A stretch of DNA of 64,000 bases from Desulfuromonas soudanensis (GCF_001278055.1 NZ_CP010802.1:3348001-3412000), one strand, 5' to 3'; counted from the first letter of the stretch, positions 16,059 to 24,939 are shown. The notes: a model not told the origin generated them from the letters alone. Numbers and translations are program-made.

Positions 16059-18568
16059 GGCTTCTCGTCCCCATCCCAGATGCGGGCGAGGGTGGCTTGG
16101 ATTTTTTGCTCGAGGCGGGTGATCAGTTCGCGGTTGGCGGCGACCAGCGCTTGCTCGGCTTCGATCTCCGCCACGATGGCTTGCTGCGTAGCGAGGGGCG
16201 GGAGGGGCACTTTGAGTTCATTCAGAATGTTTTGGGATAGGTTTCGAATGTTCGCGCCTTGGCCAACTGTCTTGATCATCTCCGCAAAGTCACGGGATTT
16301 GAAGAAGTGGGCGAAGAAGAGCGGCAGTGCTCGCTGGTCCTGAATTCGGCCTCGAATCGTGAAGCCGGAGAACGTCGTAGGTTCTCGTGGCGGAGGGACA
16401 AACAACGAGCGCCCGACTAAGTCAGGATTACCGTTTGATCGAACGAAAAGAATGTCTCCAGTTTTGACGAGGTAATCGTCTGCGAGTGGCGCGGCCAGAT
16501 GCACTTCGTCGAGGTCGTCGAGTGGTGCGTAGAGGTTCGCCTTAAAATCACTGACGCCAATGATCTTTACAGTGTATCCCGACGAGGTCTTGTCGAAGTT
16601 CAGGCCGTTCTTAAATGAACAGATTTCGCTTAGCTGGAAGATCGGCCAGTCGGGATGGATGGGGATGTGGGGGCGATAGTGGTCGAGGACGGCGCGGGCG
16701 CCGTTGATGACTTTCTGGTAGCCCTCGATCTCCGCCACGATCTCCTTCTGCACCTCCAGCGGTGGCAGTGGGATTTGGAGTGCGGAGAGAAAACTTCGCG
16801 TCACTCCGCGAACACCGATACCCTCCGCATTGCGCTCAACCACTTGAGCGATGTGGTGCGCTGCGACACGGATGAACTCAGGTGTGAGGCGCTCATTGTC
16901 TTTCGATACAAGTGCCGTGAGGTCTTGATTGATGGCGTAGTCGTCGTTTGCAAATGCGAACTTCCCGACGGAGACGCGGGTGATGATGATGGTCGATCCT
17001 TTGGGAGCTACTCTTGTGGATGTCTCTTCAACCGCCTTTTGGGAAATGAGTTCGTAAGAGGTGATGAGTCCGCGTTCGTCGATGTGCTTTGATGAAATCC
17101 ATTTCACCGTGCCGTTTGTCCAATAGGACTCATTTTTTTTGGACGGGGTTGCACCGCCGATAAGAATGCACACTTCGCCAAGTGGGACGTTCGGGAAAAA
17201 CGAAGCGCGTGCAGCGCCCTCCCGATACCGCTCCCCACTCAGGTTGTAATCCCCATTCGCGGCGATCTTCACCTTCGTTACGATTTGGGCGGTGGACAGG
17301 GAAGAGAGGATGGATTCGGTGGACCCGTTGGAGCGGAGGGACTGGAGGTACGCGGCGAGTTCGGACTGGACCTGCGGCAGGTCGTTCTTCTCAATGGCTC
17401 GTCGCTGGGCGCCGAGGCCGAAGCCGTCGTTCTCGACCTTGAAAAAAGCGATGGTCTCGGCGGTTTTGGCAAGAGACTTGTCGAGAATCAGGATCGAAGT
17501 CTTCACCCCGGAGTAGGGGTTGAAACACCCCGCCGGCAACGAGATCACGGCGACGAGGGCGTTCTCGACCAGCAGCTTGCGCAGCTCCTTGTAGGCGCCC
17601 TGACTCTGGAAGATGATCCCCTCCGGCACGATGATGGCGGCGCGACCATTGGGAGTGAGGTGCTCGGCCATGTAGTCGACGAACAACACTTCGCTGCGCT
17701 TGGCCTGGATGGAGAAACGCTTGTGCGGCTTGATCCCCCCCTTCGGCGACATGAAGGGCGGGTTGGCGAGGATGACGTCGGCGAATTCGTTCCAGCGCTC
17801 CTCGGAGGTCAGGGTGTCGTACTCGACGATGTGCGGATCGGCGAAGCCGTGCAGGTAGAGGTTGACCAAGGAGAGGCGCACCATGTCGGGGGAGATGTCG
17901 TAGCCCTTGAAGTTTTTGGCGAGTCGCCCCCTGTCGTCCGGAGTCAGGGTGCTGTTCCCCTTGGCGTCGGTGTTGGCCGACAGGATGTGCTTGTAGGACG
18001 AGATCAGAAAACCGGCGGTGCCGCAGGCCGGATCGAGGATCGTCTCGCTCTTCTTCGGGTCGAGGACCTTGACCATAAAGTCGATGATGTGGCGCGGGGT
18101 GCGAAACTGCCCGGCATCTCCCTGCGACCCGAGGACCGAGAGGAGATACTCGAAGGCGTCGCCGAGGCGCTCGCTGTGGTCGTAGCTGAACTCGTCGATG
18201 ATCTTGAGGAAGGCGCGCAGCGTCTCCGGATCGCGATAGGGGAGATAGGCATTCTTGAAGATGTCGCGGAAGAGGAGCGGGATGCCGGGGTTCTCCGGCA
18301 TCTTGGTAATCCCCTCGGCGTAAAGGTTCAAGGTTTCGTGACCACCGAGACCGGAGTGCATGAGTTTGGCCCAGCCGTAGCGGGCAAAGTCACCGGTGAA
18401 GAACTTGCGCTGTCCGCCGAACTCTTCGCTCTCGGCGTCCATGTCGTCCATGAATTTGTAAATCAAGGCGATGGTGATCTGCTCGACCTGCGATTTAGGA
18501 TCGGGGACTTTTCCGACAAGAATGTCACGAGCGGTGTCGATGCGGCGCTTGGTATCGGTATCGAGCAT
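16055..18568 (-). CDS. Type I restriction-modification HsdM-HsdS fusion
   Basis: This 837-residue protein combines the N6-adenine methyltransferase and the specificity subunit, normally two genes. Residues 1-455 are HsdM: helical N-terminal domain, SAM-binding motif DPACGTAGF (179-187), and catalytic NPPF (269-272). From about residue 455 a full HsdS follows. TRD1 begins VPLGEVCILIGG. A conserved helical spacer follows (IPLPPLEVQKEIVAEIEGYQKVI). TRD2 begins WPIFQLSEICSFKNG. A second spacer ends the protein (LPPLATQQAIVAEIEAEQ). Two different TRDs predict a bipartite asymmetric target. The ATG is two bases after the KilA-N stop, with AAGGGA inside the end of that gene. The fusion fixes M:S stoichiometry at 1:1, unlike the usual M2S1. 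Confidence 0.93.
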   Translation of the reverse strand: MLDTDTKRRIDTARDILVGKVPDPKSQVEQITIALIYKFMDDMDAESEEFGGQRKFFTGDFARYGWAKLMHSGLGGHETLNLYAEGITKMPENPGIPLLFRDIFKNAYLPYRDPETLRAFLKIIDEFSYDHSERLGDAFEYLLSVLGSQGDAGQFRTPRHIIDFMVKVLDPKKSETILDPACGTAGFLISSYKHILSANTDAKGNSTLTPDDRGRLAKNFKGYDISPDMVRLSLVNLYLHGFADPHIVEYDTLTSEERWNEFADVILANPPFMSPKGGIKPHKRFSIQAKRSEVLFVDYMAEHLTPNGRAAIIVPEGIIFQSQGAYKELRKLLVENALVAVISLPAGCFNPYSGVKTSILILDKSLAKTAETIAFFKVENDGFGLGAQRRAIEKNDLPQVQSELAAYLQSLRSNGSTESILSSLSTAQIVTKVKIAANGDYNLSGERYREGAARASFFPNVPLGEVCILIGGATPSKKNESYWTNGTVKWISSKHIDERGLITSYELISQKAVEETSTRVAPKGSTIIITRVSVGKFAFANDDYAINQDLTALVSKDNERLTPEFIRVAAHHIAQVVERNAEGIGVRGVTRSFLSALQIPLPPLEVQKEIVAEIEGYQKVINGARAVLDHYRPHIPIHPDWPIFQLSEICSFKNGLNFDKTSSGYTVKIIGVSDFKANLYAPLDDLDEVHLAAPLADDYLVKTGDILFVRSNGNPDLVGRSLFVPPPREPTTFSGFTIRGRIQDQRALPLFFAHFFKSRDFAEMIKTVGQGANIRNLSQNILNELKVPLPPLATQQAIVAEIEAEQALVAANRELITRLEQKIQATLARIWDGDEKP
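16130..16165. repeat. Direct repeat copy B: inside the hsdS tail
   Basis: This partner of 15318-15354, about 810 bases away in the same orientation, encodes the AEQALVAANRE part of the last HsdS helix. The two copies bracket the DUF6602-like gene. Confidence 0.75.
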
Positions 18569-18570
18569 GT

Positions 18571-19404
18571 TTATCCCTTGAGTTTTTTGATTGCCGAGGC
18601 AGAGGTGAGGACCTGCATCTGCCGGATGGCGATTTCATTGAGGCGCTTAAGCCGTTCCCCTTGGGACAGACCCATGTGGATGAGTTCGGCGTTCATGCCT
18701 TCGAGGTTGGCCAGCACCAGCAGTTGTTCGATGGTGGCGTAATCGCGCATGTTGCCTTCCAGGCCAGCGTTGGCATCCCGCCATTGCCTGGCGGTCTGGC
18801 TGAAAAGGGCCACATTGAGGAGGTCCGCTTCACTGGCATAGGTCATGGCAATTTGCGCGGGGGTAATTGCCTCCGGTATCAAGTGGATTTTGATGGCATC
18901 GGTATGGATGTGGTAGTTGAGTTTGGAAAGGGTGCGGTTCAGGTTCCAGGCAAGAGAGAGGCGACGGCTTTCGTCTTCCTTGAGACGTTGGAACTCCGTG
19001 ATCAAGTAGAGTTTGAATGCTGACGATATCCATGTTGCAAACTCAAAGGCGATATCCTTGTGTGCATAGGTGCCGCCATAGCGCCCAGAGGTTGAGGTGA
19101 TGCCCATTGCTTGCGTGGCGGCGATCCACCGTTTCGGCGAGAGGACAAAATAGTTACTTCCGGCTTCACTTTTAAACCTCTCGAATTCGATAGGTTTAAA
19201 ATCCGGGTTGTTCAGCGTTTCCCAAAGCCCAAGAAATTCAATAGTGCTCCGGGTGCGCATCCAGTTATTGATGATCGAAAAAGGCTCCTGTGAATCCCGA
19301 TACCGAGCAATATCTGTAAGGGAGATGTAATCCTGGTTATGTTTGCTAATGATGGCGATCGCCAACCCCTGAACTTCGAGTGTGCTTCTCTTTTCCTTAG
19401 TCAT
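18571..19404 (-). CDS. KilA-N domain protein in the hsd operon
   Basis: The 277-residue protein starts at ATG 19404; the frame continues upstream but that part overlaps hsdR. Residues about 15-125 form a KilA-N domain, a DNA-binding fold from phages and mobile elements: YISLTDIARY, INNWMRTRSTIEFLGLWE, and GGTYAHKDIAFEFATWISSAFKLYLITEF. The C-terminal half is helical (KLNYHIHTDAIKIHLIP, then a segment rich in Leu/Ala/Glu). KilA-N genes recur inside type I RM operons, but their role there is not settled; regulation or DNA binding are the usual suggestions. It lies between hsdR and the hsdM-hsdS fusion. Two related palindromes (19421-19444 and 19174-19197) lie upstream of and inside it. Confidence 0.85.
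   Translation of the reverse strand: MTKEKRSTLEVQGLAIAIISKHNQDYISLTDIARYRDSQEPFSIINNWMRTRSTIEFLGLWETLNNPDFKPIEFERFKSEAGSNYFVLSPKRWIAATQAMGITSTSGRYGGTYAHKDIAFEFATWISSAFKLYLITEFQRLKEDESRRLSLAWNLNRTLSKLNYHIHTDAIKIHLIPEAITPAQIAMTYASEADLLNVALFSQTARQWRDANAGLEGNMRDYATIEQLLVLANLEGMNAELIHMGLSQGERLKRLNEIAIRQMQVLTSASAIKKLKG
19174..19197. promoter_or_regulatory. Operator-like palindrome inside the KilA-N gene
   Basis: A near-perfect palindrome around CTCGAATTCGA with AAACC/GGTTT arms; the symmetry extends outward to TTTTAAA...TTTAAAA. It differs from the copy at 19421-19444 at three of 24 positions. Confidence 0.55.
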
Positions 19405-19420
19405 GACATTTGTGCTCCCC

Positions 19421-19444
19421 AAACCCCTCGAATTCGAGGGGTTT
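19421..19444. promoter_or_regulatory. Operator-like perfect palindrome upstream of the KilA-N gene
   Basis: A perfect 24-base palindrome with core CCCCTCGAATTCGAGGGG and AAA/TTT ends. It starts 17 bases before the KilA-N ATG, in the 92-base gap after hsdR. Its repetition inside the KilA-N gene suggests a protein binding site rather than a terminator; no T-run follows. Confidence 0.6.
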
Positions 19445-19496
19445 AAATAGGGTGAATTCGCCGTATTTAGCGACGCATTGTTATGAGCGCATAGAA

Positions 19497-22022
19497 TTAT
19501 GCCGCAAACTGATTCAACGAGACGTAATCCTTGACATACTCCGGGACGAAGGTGCGGTATTTCGGCGGCACGGCGCGGAAGTCGCTGGAGGAGAAGACCG
19601 GGTTGGTGGCCAGATCGGTGTAGTGCTTGCTCTCGATGATATGGCGCACCTGGTCGCTGGTGACGTAGGCCTTGAAGAAGGTTTTGATCGCCGGAATGGC
19701 AGCGGCCTCTTCGGGCTTGACGTCGGCGACGAACTTGGCGAACTCCTCTTCGAGCAGTTCGTCCTTCGACTTGAAGCGCGGGATCAGACCGAAGATTTTT
19801 TCCAGAATCTCGCGCAAGGTCAGACGACGGTCGACGGCAGCGGCTTTGCGCAGCTTGTCGAGAGTGTAGTACTCCTCGGGCTTGTCGAAAACCTCGCGGT
19901 TGACGTAGTCGATGACCCGGTCCCAATGGCCCGACTCAATCGCCTGGGCGATGAAGTCGTTCTCCAGCACGACCTCTTCGAACTTCTCGAAGAACATCCG
20001 GTCGATCCGCATCCCGTCCAGGCCGATCATCTCTTCCTTGATGCCGGCCAGGATGTCAGAACCAAGGTGCTCGTAGGTCTCAGCGTACGGCGGCGGGTCC
20101 CCTCCATCTTCGCCCTTATCCTTGGGCTTGGGGAGTTTGAGGACCTCGTCGTAGTCGAACTCGGTCTCGAAGTATTCGCAGTTGGCAAAGAAGTCAAAGA
20201 GCTTGAAGGCCTTTTTATGTGGTTCCTTCACCGTCTCCTTGATGCCAGCGTCGAACAGCTGTTCGAGGAAGTTGTGCTTGCGGGTGCCGCGCCCCTTGAT
20301 CTGGATGAAGTCGGTCGGTGAGAAAATCGGGCGGAACATCCCGATGTTCAGGATGTCCGGGCAATCATAGCCGGTGGTCATCATGCCGACGGTGACGCAG
20401 ACGCGCGCCTTGCTGGTCTTGTAGGATGGCAGGACGTTACCGGAACCGAGCAGGTTGTTATTGGCGAAGTTGATGGTGAACTGCTGGGCGTCGGAAATCT
20501 GCGAGGTCACCTGCACGGCGAAGTCGGACTGGTACTTGCCGGGGAACATACGATCGGCTATCAGGTTGAGGATCTGCGTCAGCTTGGCCGCGTGGTGTTG
20601 GCTGACGGCGAAGACGATCGCCTTGCCGACCTCGCCGCTGACCGGGTCGCGCAGAACGTTCTCCAGAAAAGCCTTACAGAAGACCATATTGGTCGCCTCG
20701 GAGAAGAAGCGTTTCTCGAACTCGCGCTGTTTGTAGACTTCCTGCTGGTCCTCCCCGGTGTCGTCCTTAAACTCGACCACAAACCCTTCCTCGGAAAGGA
20801 GATCCGTCGTGACCTCGGTCCTGGCATCCACCACCGTCGGGCTGATCAGAAAGCCTTCCTTTACCCCATCGAGCAAAGAATAGCGGAAGGTCGGCAGTCC
20901 GCTCTCGCAGCCGAAGGTGCGGTAGGTGTCGAGGAGCAGCCGGCGTTCGGCCTCGCGCGGGTCGCGGGTGGTGGGACTGGTCTTGTCGAAGCGCTTGAGG
21001 TAATCGCGCGGCGTGGCGGTGAGGCCGAGCTTGTAGCCGATGAAGTAGTCGAAGACGGCGCGGGCATTGCCGCCGATGGAGCGGTGGGCCTCGTCGGAGA
21101 TGACCAGATCGAAATCGGTCGGTGAGAAGAGCCGCTGGTACTTGTTGTTGAAGAGAAGCGACTGCACGGTGGTGACGACGATCTCCGCCCTCCGCCAGTC
21201 GTCGCGGTTCTCCTTGTAGATGACCGTCTGAAAATCGGCACAGAGAAGGGCGGCGAAGGCCTTCTTGGCCTGATCCTCCAGTTCGAGACGATCAACCAGA
21301 AAGAGGACGCGCCGGGCATTGCCGGAGCGGAGGAAGAGTTTGATGACGGCGGCGGCGGTGAGGGTCTTGCCGGTGCCGGTGGCCATTTCGAAGAGGAAAC
21401 GGTCTTTGCCGTCTTTGACCGCCCGTTGCAGGGCGTGAATGGCTTTGAGCTGATAGGGGCGCAAAAAGCGCAGCTTATTGACCTGGACAAAACCGGAGCG
21501 TTCGGCTTCGTTGCGCCAGGCCGCTTCCGCATGGTAATTGGGGCGCTGGGTCAGCGCGATGTAGTCGTCGTCGACCAGATCCTCGATGAGGCGCTGCGGG
21601 TTGGGCGTGACCTTCTGATAGCCGGTGACCGAATCGGGAGTCGGAAACGAGGTAATGAGATAGGGGTTGCCGCGCTCCAGGTCCCAGAAGTAGTGCAGGT
21701 TGCCATTGGAGAGGATGACAAAGCGGCAGTTCAGGGAGCGGGCGTACTTGCGCGCCTGCTCCTTGCCGACCAGCGGGTTTTTCTCCTCGGCCTTGGCTTC
21801 GAGGACAATCAGCGGAAAGCCCTTGGTATCGAGAAGCAAAAAGTCGATGTAGCCCTTGCCGGCTTTTTCGAAATTGTCGCCAAGAGTGTCGAGGTCGGCC
21901 GTCTTGAGAGTGACACCAGGCTCAAGACGAATGTTGGCGGGTGCGGTCCCCTCTGGAAAGAATCGCCAACCCGACCCTTCGAGCAGCCTGTTGATCTTGA
22001 TCCGCGCGGTAGCTTCTTTCAT
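19497..22022 (-). CDS. hsdR: Type I restriction endonuclease subunit HsdR
   Basis: This is the motor and cleavage subunit of the type I system (841 residues from ATG 22022; ATG 22034 adds four). The N-terminal HsdR_N nuclease motif is YIDFLLLD...LIVLEAKAE (D60, E75, K77). The SF2 translocase follows with Walker A MATGTGKT (near 213-220), Walker B DEAH (310-313), then TTVQSLLFN, GLTATP and motif VI KGRGTR. The C-terminal helical region is the EcoEI-type R-subunit tail. I prefer 22022 because a short leader frame with a good ribosome site ends at an ATGA overlap there. It is the first gene of the minus-strand operon hsdR, kilA-N gene, hsdM-hsdS, DUF6602-like, GHKL. Confidence 0.94.
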   Translation of the reverse strand: MKEATARIKINRLLEGSGWRFFPEGTAPANIRLEPGVTLKTADLDTLGDNFEKAGKGYIDFLLLDTKGFPLIVLEAKAEEKNPLVGKEQARKYARSLNCRFVILSNGNLHYFWDLERGNPYLITSFPTPDSVTGYQKVTPNPQRLIEDLVDDDYIALTQRPNYHAEAAWRNEAERSGFVQVNKLRFLRPYQLKAIHALQRAVKDGKDRFLFEMATGTGKTLTAAAVIKLFLRSGNARRVLFLVDRLELEDQAKKAFAALLCADFQTVIYKENRDDWRRAEIVVTTVQSLLFNNKYQRLFSPTDFDLVISDEAHRSIGGNARAVFDYFIGYKLGLTATPRDYLKRFDKTSPTTRDPREAERRLLLDTYRTFGCESGLPTFRYSLLDGVKEGFLISPTVVDARTEVTTDLLSEEGFVVEFKDDTGEDQQEVYKQREFEKRFFSEATNMVFCKAFLENVLRDPVSGEVGKAIVFAVSQHHAAKLTQILNLIADRMFPGKYQSDFAVQVTSQISDAQQFTINFANNNLLGSGNVLPSYKTSKARVCVTVGMMTTGYDCPDILNIGMFRPIFSPTDFIQIKGRGTRKHNFLEQLFDAGIKETVKEPHKKAFKLFDFFANCEYFETEFDYDEVLKLPKPKDKGEDGGDPPPYAETYEHLGSDILAGIKEEMIGLDGMRIDRMFFEKFEEVVLENDFIAQAIESGHWDRVIDYVNREVFDKPEEYYTLDKLRKAAAVDRRLTLREILEKIFGLIPRFKSKDELLEEEFAKFVADVKPEEAAAIPAIKTFFKAYVTSDQVRHIIESKHYTDLATNPVFSSSDFRAVPPKYRTFVPEYVKDYVSLNQFAA

Positions 22023-22051
22023 GGGCAAACCCATGCAACGGGAAGGGACAT
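22019..22051 (-). CDS. Possible 10-residue leader peptide of hsdR
   Basis: The frame MSLPVAWVCP opens at 22051 behind AGGAG with eight-base spacing. This is the only good ribosome site near the hsdR start. Its TGA overlaps the hsdR ATG at 22022 as ATGA, so hsdR translation may depend on re-initiation. Confidence 0.4.
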   Translation of the reverse strand: MSLPVAWVCP

Positions 22052-22429
22052 GTCTCGCGCTCCTGATCTATACTGCCGAAGGGCATTAATAGCGCGGGTA
22101 GATTAGCATTTTTTTGCCCTCGCCCCCAAAACAAAATCGGCCCCCGACCAGACCGCACGGTCTTTCTACGGTACTTGCGGCGGTAACGGCGCGTCTTCTC
22201 CGATGCAAGTGTGCAAACGATGTTGTGGTTTCTCTCCCTTTCGTCTCGTTCTGCGGATATTCTTGCGGGGGATGGCGTATTTGGTACTTTTGCCTGCCCG
22301 CTCCGCTGCGGGTGAGGTTGGGAAGGCGGGTTTTCTTCCTGGTCCCGCATGGTCCTTCTGGCGACTTCGAGAGGTAGCCTACCGTTATTTTAGGTTAATT
22401 TGGGATAGCCCGACAGGCTCCCAGGAACC
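22052..22429. other. Gap at the right border of the restriction island
   Basis: This 378-base region lies upstream of hsdR and downstream of the GGCT-like gene. It must hold the hsd promoter, but I see no convincing -35/-10 pair. No tRNA, direct repeat of the 12.9-kb tRNA remnant, integrase or transposon end is visible. Confidence 0.4.
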
Positions 22430-22846
22430 TCAGCGGTTGGAAAAGTCGCCCCCGACGATGTGCCGCCCCGCATCCCCGGGGCCGTTCCAGTAATAGATCC
22501 AGGCCGACACTGGCCCCTCCCCTTCCACCCTCACCGTCCCCCGGCGGCGCAGATAAACGCTTTCGCCCTCCGCGGCGCTGTCGTATTCCTCAAGCAGATC
22601 GAGGCTCCGCAGGACTTCCCCGTAGCAGGCCGGATCGAGATACATCAGTTCCCCGACCACCCTCCCCCCGTCCCCCTCCGCCAGAAGATAGGGATACCCC
22701 CCTTCCGCAGCCAGATACAGGGTTCCCGCCACGGAAGCCGGAACCTCCCGTAGCGTCCGCCCCCGCAGATAGCGGGGATAGTTTTTCTCCCCGCGGCGCA
22801 GGGTGCCGTAGACGAAGACCGGAAGGTTCTCCCCTGCCGCAGGCAT
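22430..22846 (-). CDS. Gamma-glutamylcyclotransferase-like (GGCT/AIG2) protein
   Basis: A 138-residue soluble protein of the GGCT superfamily. The substrate loop FVYGTLRRGEKNY is at residues 11-23, and the probable catalytic Glu is in LDLLEEYD (about 84-85). Family members cyclise gamma-glutamyl-amines or gamma-glutamyl peptides, releasing 5-oxoproline; the bacterial short forms are mostly uncharacterised. The ATG overlaps the uvrC stop by one base of TCA/CAT (ATGA), so it is translationally coupled to uvrC. Confidence 0.85.
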   Translation of the reverse strand: MPAAGENLPVFVYGTLRRGEKNYPRYLRGRTLREVPASVAGTLYLAAEGGYPYLLAEGDGGRVVGELMYLDPACYGEVLRSLDLLEEYDSAAEGESVYLRRRGTVRVEGEGPVSAWIYYWNGPGDAGRHIVGGDFSNR

Positions 22847-24693
22847 CAGGCGTCACCCTCGGGATGAAGAAAGGCGTGGAGGTTGCGCGCCGCCGCCGCG
22901 GGGAGCCCGGGAGCGGCCGACAGCTCCTCCAGCGACGCGTCCCGGATTCTCTTCAGACTGCCGAAATGGCGAAGGAGGGCCTTGCGCCGGGAGGGGCCGA
23001 TGCCTTCGACCTCTTCCAGGGCCGACGCCAGAGCCTCCTTGCCGCGCAGCTTGCGGTGGTAGGTGATAGCGAAGCGGTGCGCCTCATCCCGCAGGCGCTC
23101 GAGCATGAAGAGGGCGGCCCCCCCCTGACGGAGCATCAGGGGGTTCTTGCGCCCGGGGAGAAAGAAGCGCTCTTCGCTGCGCTCCACCCCCTTGCCGCGC
23201 ACGTTGGAAACCACACGGCTCTTGGCGATCCCGGCGGCATCGATGCGCCCGGACAGGCCCAGCTCCTCGAGGACCGCCGCCAGAACGGAGAGTTGCCCCT
23301 TCCCTCCGTCGATAAGAATGAAGTCGGGAAGGACGTCCTCGGAAATCCCCCGCGTCAGGCGACGCTTGAGGACCTCGTACAGGGAGGCGTAGTCGTCGGC
23401 CCCGGTGACGGTGCGAATGCGGAAATGGCGGTACTGGTCCCGGGCGGGTTCGCCGTCGATGGTCACCACCATGCTGCCGACGCTGAAGTCCCCCTGGACG
23501 TTGGAGATGTCGAAACACTCCATGCGCCGCGGCTCCCGGGAGAGGTGCAGGCGGGTGCGGATCTCTTCGAGAATCCCGTCCCGGGCCTCCCGGCGGCTCC
23601 CCCGCTCGCGAAAGGTTTCGGCGGCATTGCGCGCCGCCATGAGGACCAGTTCGGCCCGCGCCCCCCGCTGCGGGGCGAGCACCGAGACTTTTCGGCCGCG
23701 ACGTTCGCCGAGCCAGTCGCCGAGGGTTTCCGCATCCGCCGGGGCGAAGGGGACGAGCACCCGGTCGGGAACCAAAACTTCGCGGCTGTAGTACTGCTGC
23801 AGGAAGGAGGAGAGAAGCTCGTCCTCGTCGAGGCGCCATTCCAGGGAGAAATTTCTGCGGCCGATCAGCTTCCCCTGGCGGATAAAGAGGATCGCCACCT
23901 CGACTTCCCCCCCCTCCCGATGGAGACCGATGACGTCCTCGTCGCCGCCGCCGGGAGCCACCACCTTCTGCCGTTCCACCGTCTGCTCGATGGAGCGGAT
24001 CTGGTCGCGCAGGCGGGCCGCCTCCTCGAAGCGTGTCGCCGCGGCGACGGCCTTCATCCTCTCCCGCAGCAGCGCCACCACCGCCTCTTCCCGACCCGAA
24101 AGGAGATCGACAACCCCCTGGACCAGCCCGGCGTATTCGGCGGCGCTGATGCGCCCGTGGCAGGGAGCGCTGCATTGGCCGATCTGGTAAAAAAGGCAGG
24201 GGCGGCCGCGGCGGCGGCAGGTCGTCAGGGGATAGTGGCGCAGGGGAAAGATGCGGTAGATTTCCTTGAGGGTTTCCCGCACCGCACCGCCGGAGGAAAA
24301 GGGGCCGAAGTAGAGCGCTCCGTCGGCGCGGACCTTGCGCACCACCTGCAGGGCGGGAAATTCTTCCCCGGGATCGATGCGCACCGAAACGTAGGTCTTG
24401 TCGTCCCGCAGGTGGATGTTGTAGCGCGGCCGGTATTTTTTGATCAGGGTGTTTTCGAGGATCAGCGCTTCTTTTTCCGTGTCGGTGACGATGGTCTCGA
24501 CTGTCCGGACCCGGGGGAGGAGAAAGCGAATCTGCGCCCGGCCGTCGCCGGCAGCGGAAGAAAAGTAGCTGCGCAGCCGGTTGCGCAGGTTCTTCGCCTT
24601 GCCGACGTAGAGGACGGTGCCGTCCTCCCCCTTCATCAGGTAGACGCCGGCGGCGGTGGGGAATTTTTTCGGGTCGATCTCCTCGGCGGCCAC
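22846..24693 (-). CDS. uvrC: Excinuclease ABC subunit C (UvrC)
   Basis: This nucleotide-excision repair endonuclease makes both cuts around a UvrAB-marked lesion. The 615 residues hold the GIY-YIG domain (AGVYLMKGEDGTVLYVGKAKNLRNRL, residues 14-39), the Cys cluster CRRRGRPCLFYQIGQCSAPC, the UVR domain (about 205-240), the RNase H-like C-terminal nuclease (MECFDISNVQGDFSVGSMVV and ILIDGGKGQLS) and a terminal HhH pair (VEGIGPSRRKALLRHFGS). The start is GTG 24693, with AAAGGG seven bases ahead. The open frame runs far upstream to 26397 across other genes, which is not coding. Confidence 0.96.
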   Translation of the reverse strand: MAAEEIDPKKFPTAAGVYLMKGEDGTVLYVGKAKNLRNRLRSYFSSAAGDGRAQIRFLLPRVRTVETIVTDTEKEALILENTLIKKYRPRYNIHLRDDKTYVSVRIDPGEEFPALQVVRKVRADGALYFGPFSSGGAVRETLKEIYRIFPLRHYPLTTCRRRGRPCLFYQIGQCSAPCHGRISAAEYAGLVQGVVDLLSGREEAVVALLRERMKAVAAATRFEEAARLRDQIRSIEQTVERQKVVAPGGGDEDVIGLHREGGEVEVAILFIRQGKLIGRRNFSLEWRLDEDELLSSFLQQYYSREVLVPDRVLVPFAPADAETLGDWLGERRGRKVSVLAPQRGARAELVLMAARNAAETFRERGSRREARDGILEEIRTRLHLSREPRRMECFDISNVQGDFSVGSMVVTIDGEPARDQYRHFRIRTVTGADDYASLYEVLKRRLTRGISEDVLPDFILIDGGKGQLSVLAAVLEELGLSGRIDAAGIAKSRVVSNVRGKGVERSEERFFLPGRKNPLMLRQGGAALFMLERLRDEAHRFAITYHRKLRGKEALASALEEVEGIGPSRRKALLRHFGSLKRIRDASLEELSAAPGLPAAAARNLHAFLHPEGDA

Positions 24694-24848
24694 AGAAGCG
24701 CCCTTTCTCGGCAGGAAAATAAGAAAGCCAGGGCATCCCCTGGCCGGTGAAAGAGTGTTGCCGATGACACCGAGCGCAGCAAGGTGGCCTCGAGCATAGC
24801 AAGGGGGCAAGATCCTGTCAACAAAGGGCGAAGGCTCGATAAATCCCC

Positions 24849-24876
24849 TTGTTGTCCGAGCGACATTCGCTATAAT
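24849..24876 (+). promoter_or_regulatory. Sigma-70-type promoter
   Basis: TTGTTG and a perfect TATAAT (24871-24876) are 16 bases apart, 64 bases before the ATG at 24940. Confidence 0.55.
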
Positions 24877-24939
24877 GCATTGTGTTTGCCCTGGCCCCGT
24901 CCACGGTTGCACCCTGCTCCCTGCCGACAGGAGGTCGTC

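Noticed and set aside
19441-19495. Integron attC-like sequence (GCGACGCATTGTTATGAGC) after hsdR
   Set aside because: The terminal GTT resembles attC, but the matching RYYYAAC partner and L/R boxes are absent and no integrase is near.
22052-22429. Second tRNA fragment or direct repeat closing the restriction island
   Set aside because: I compared the region by eye with the fragment at 12887-12921 and found no matching block.
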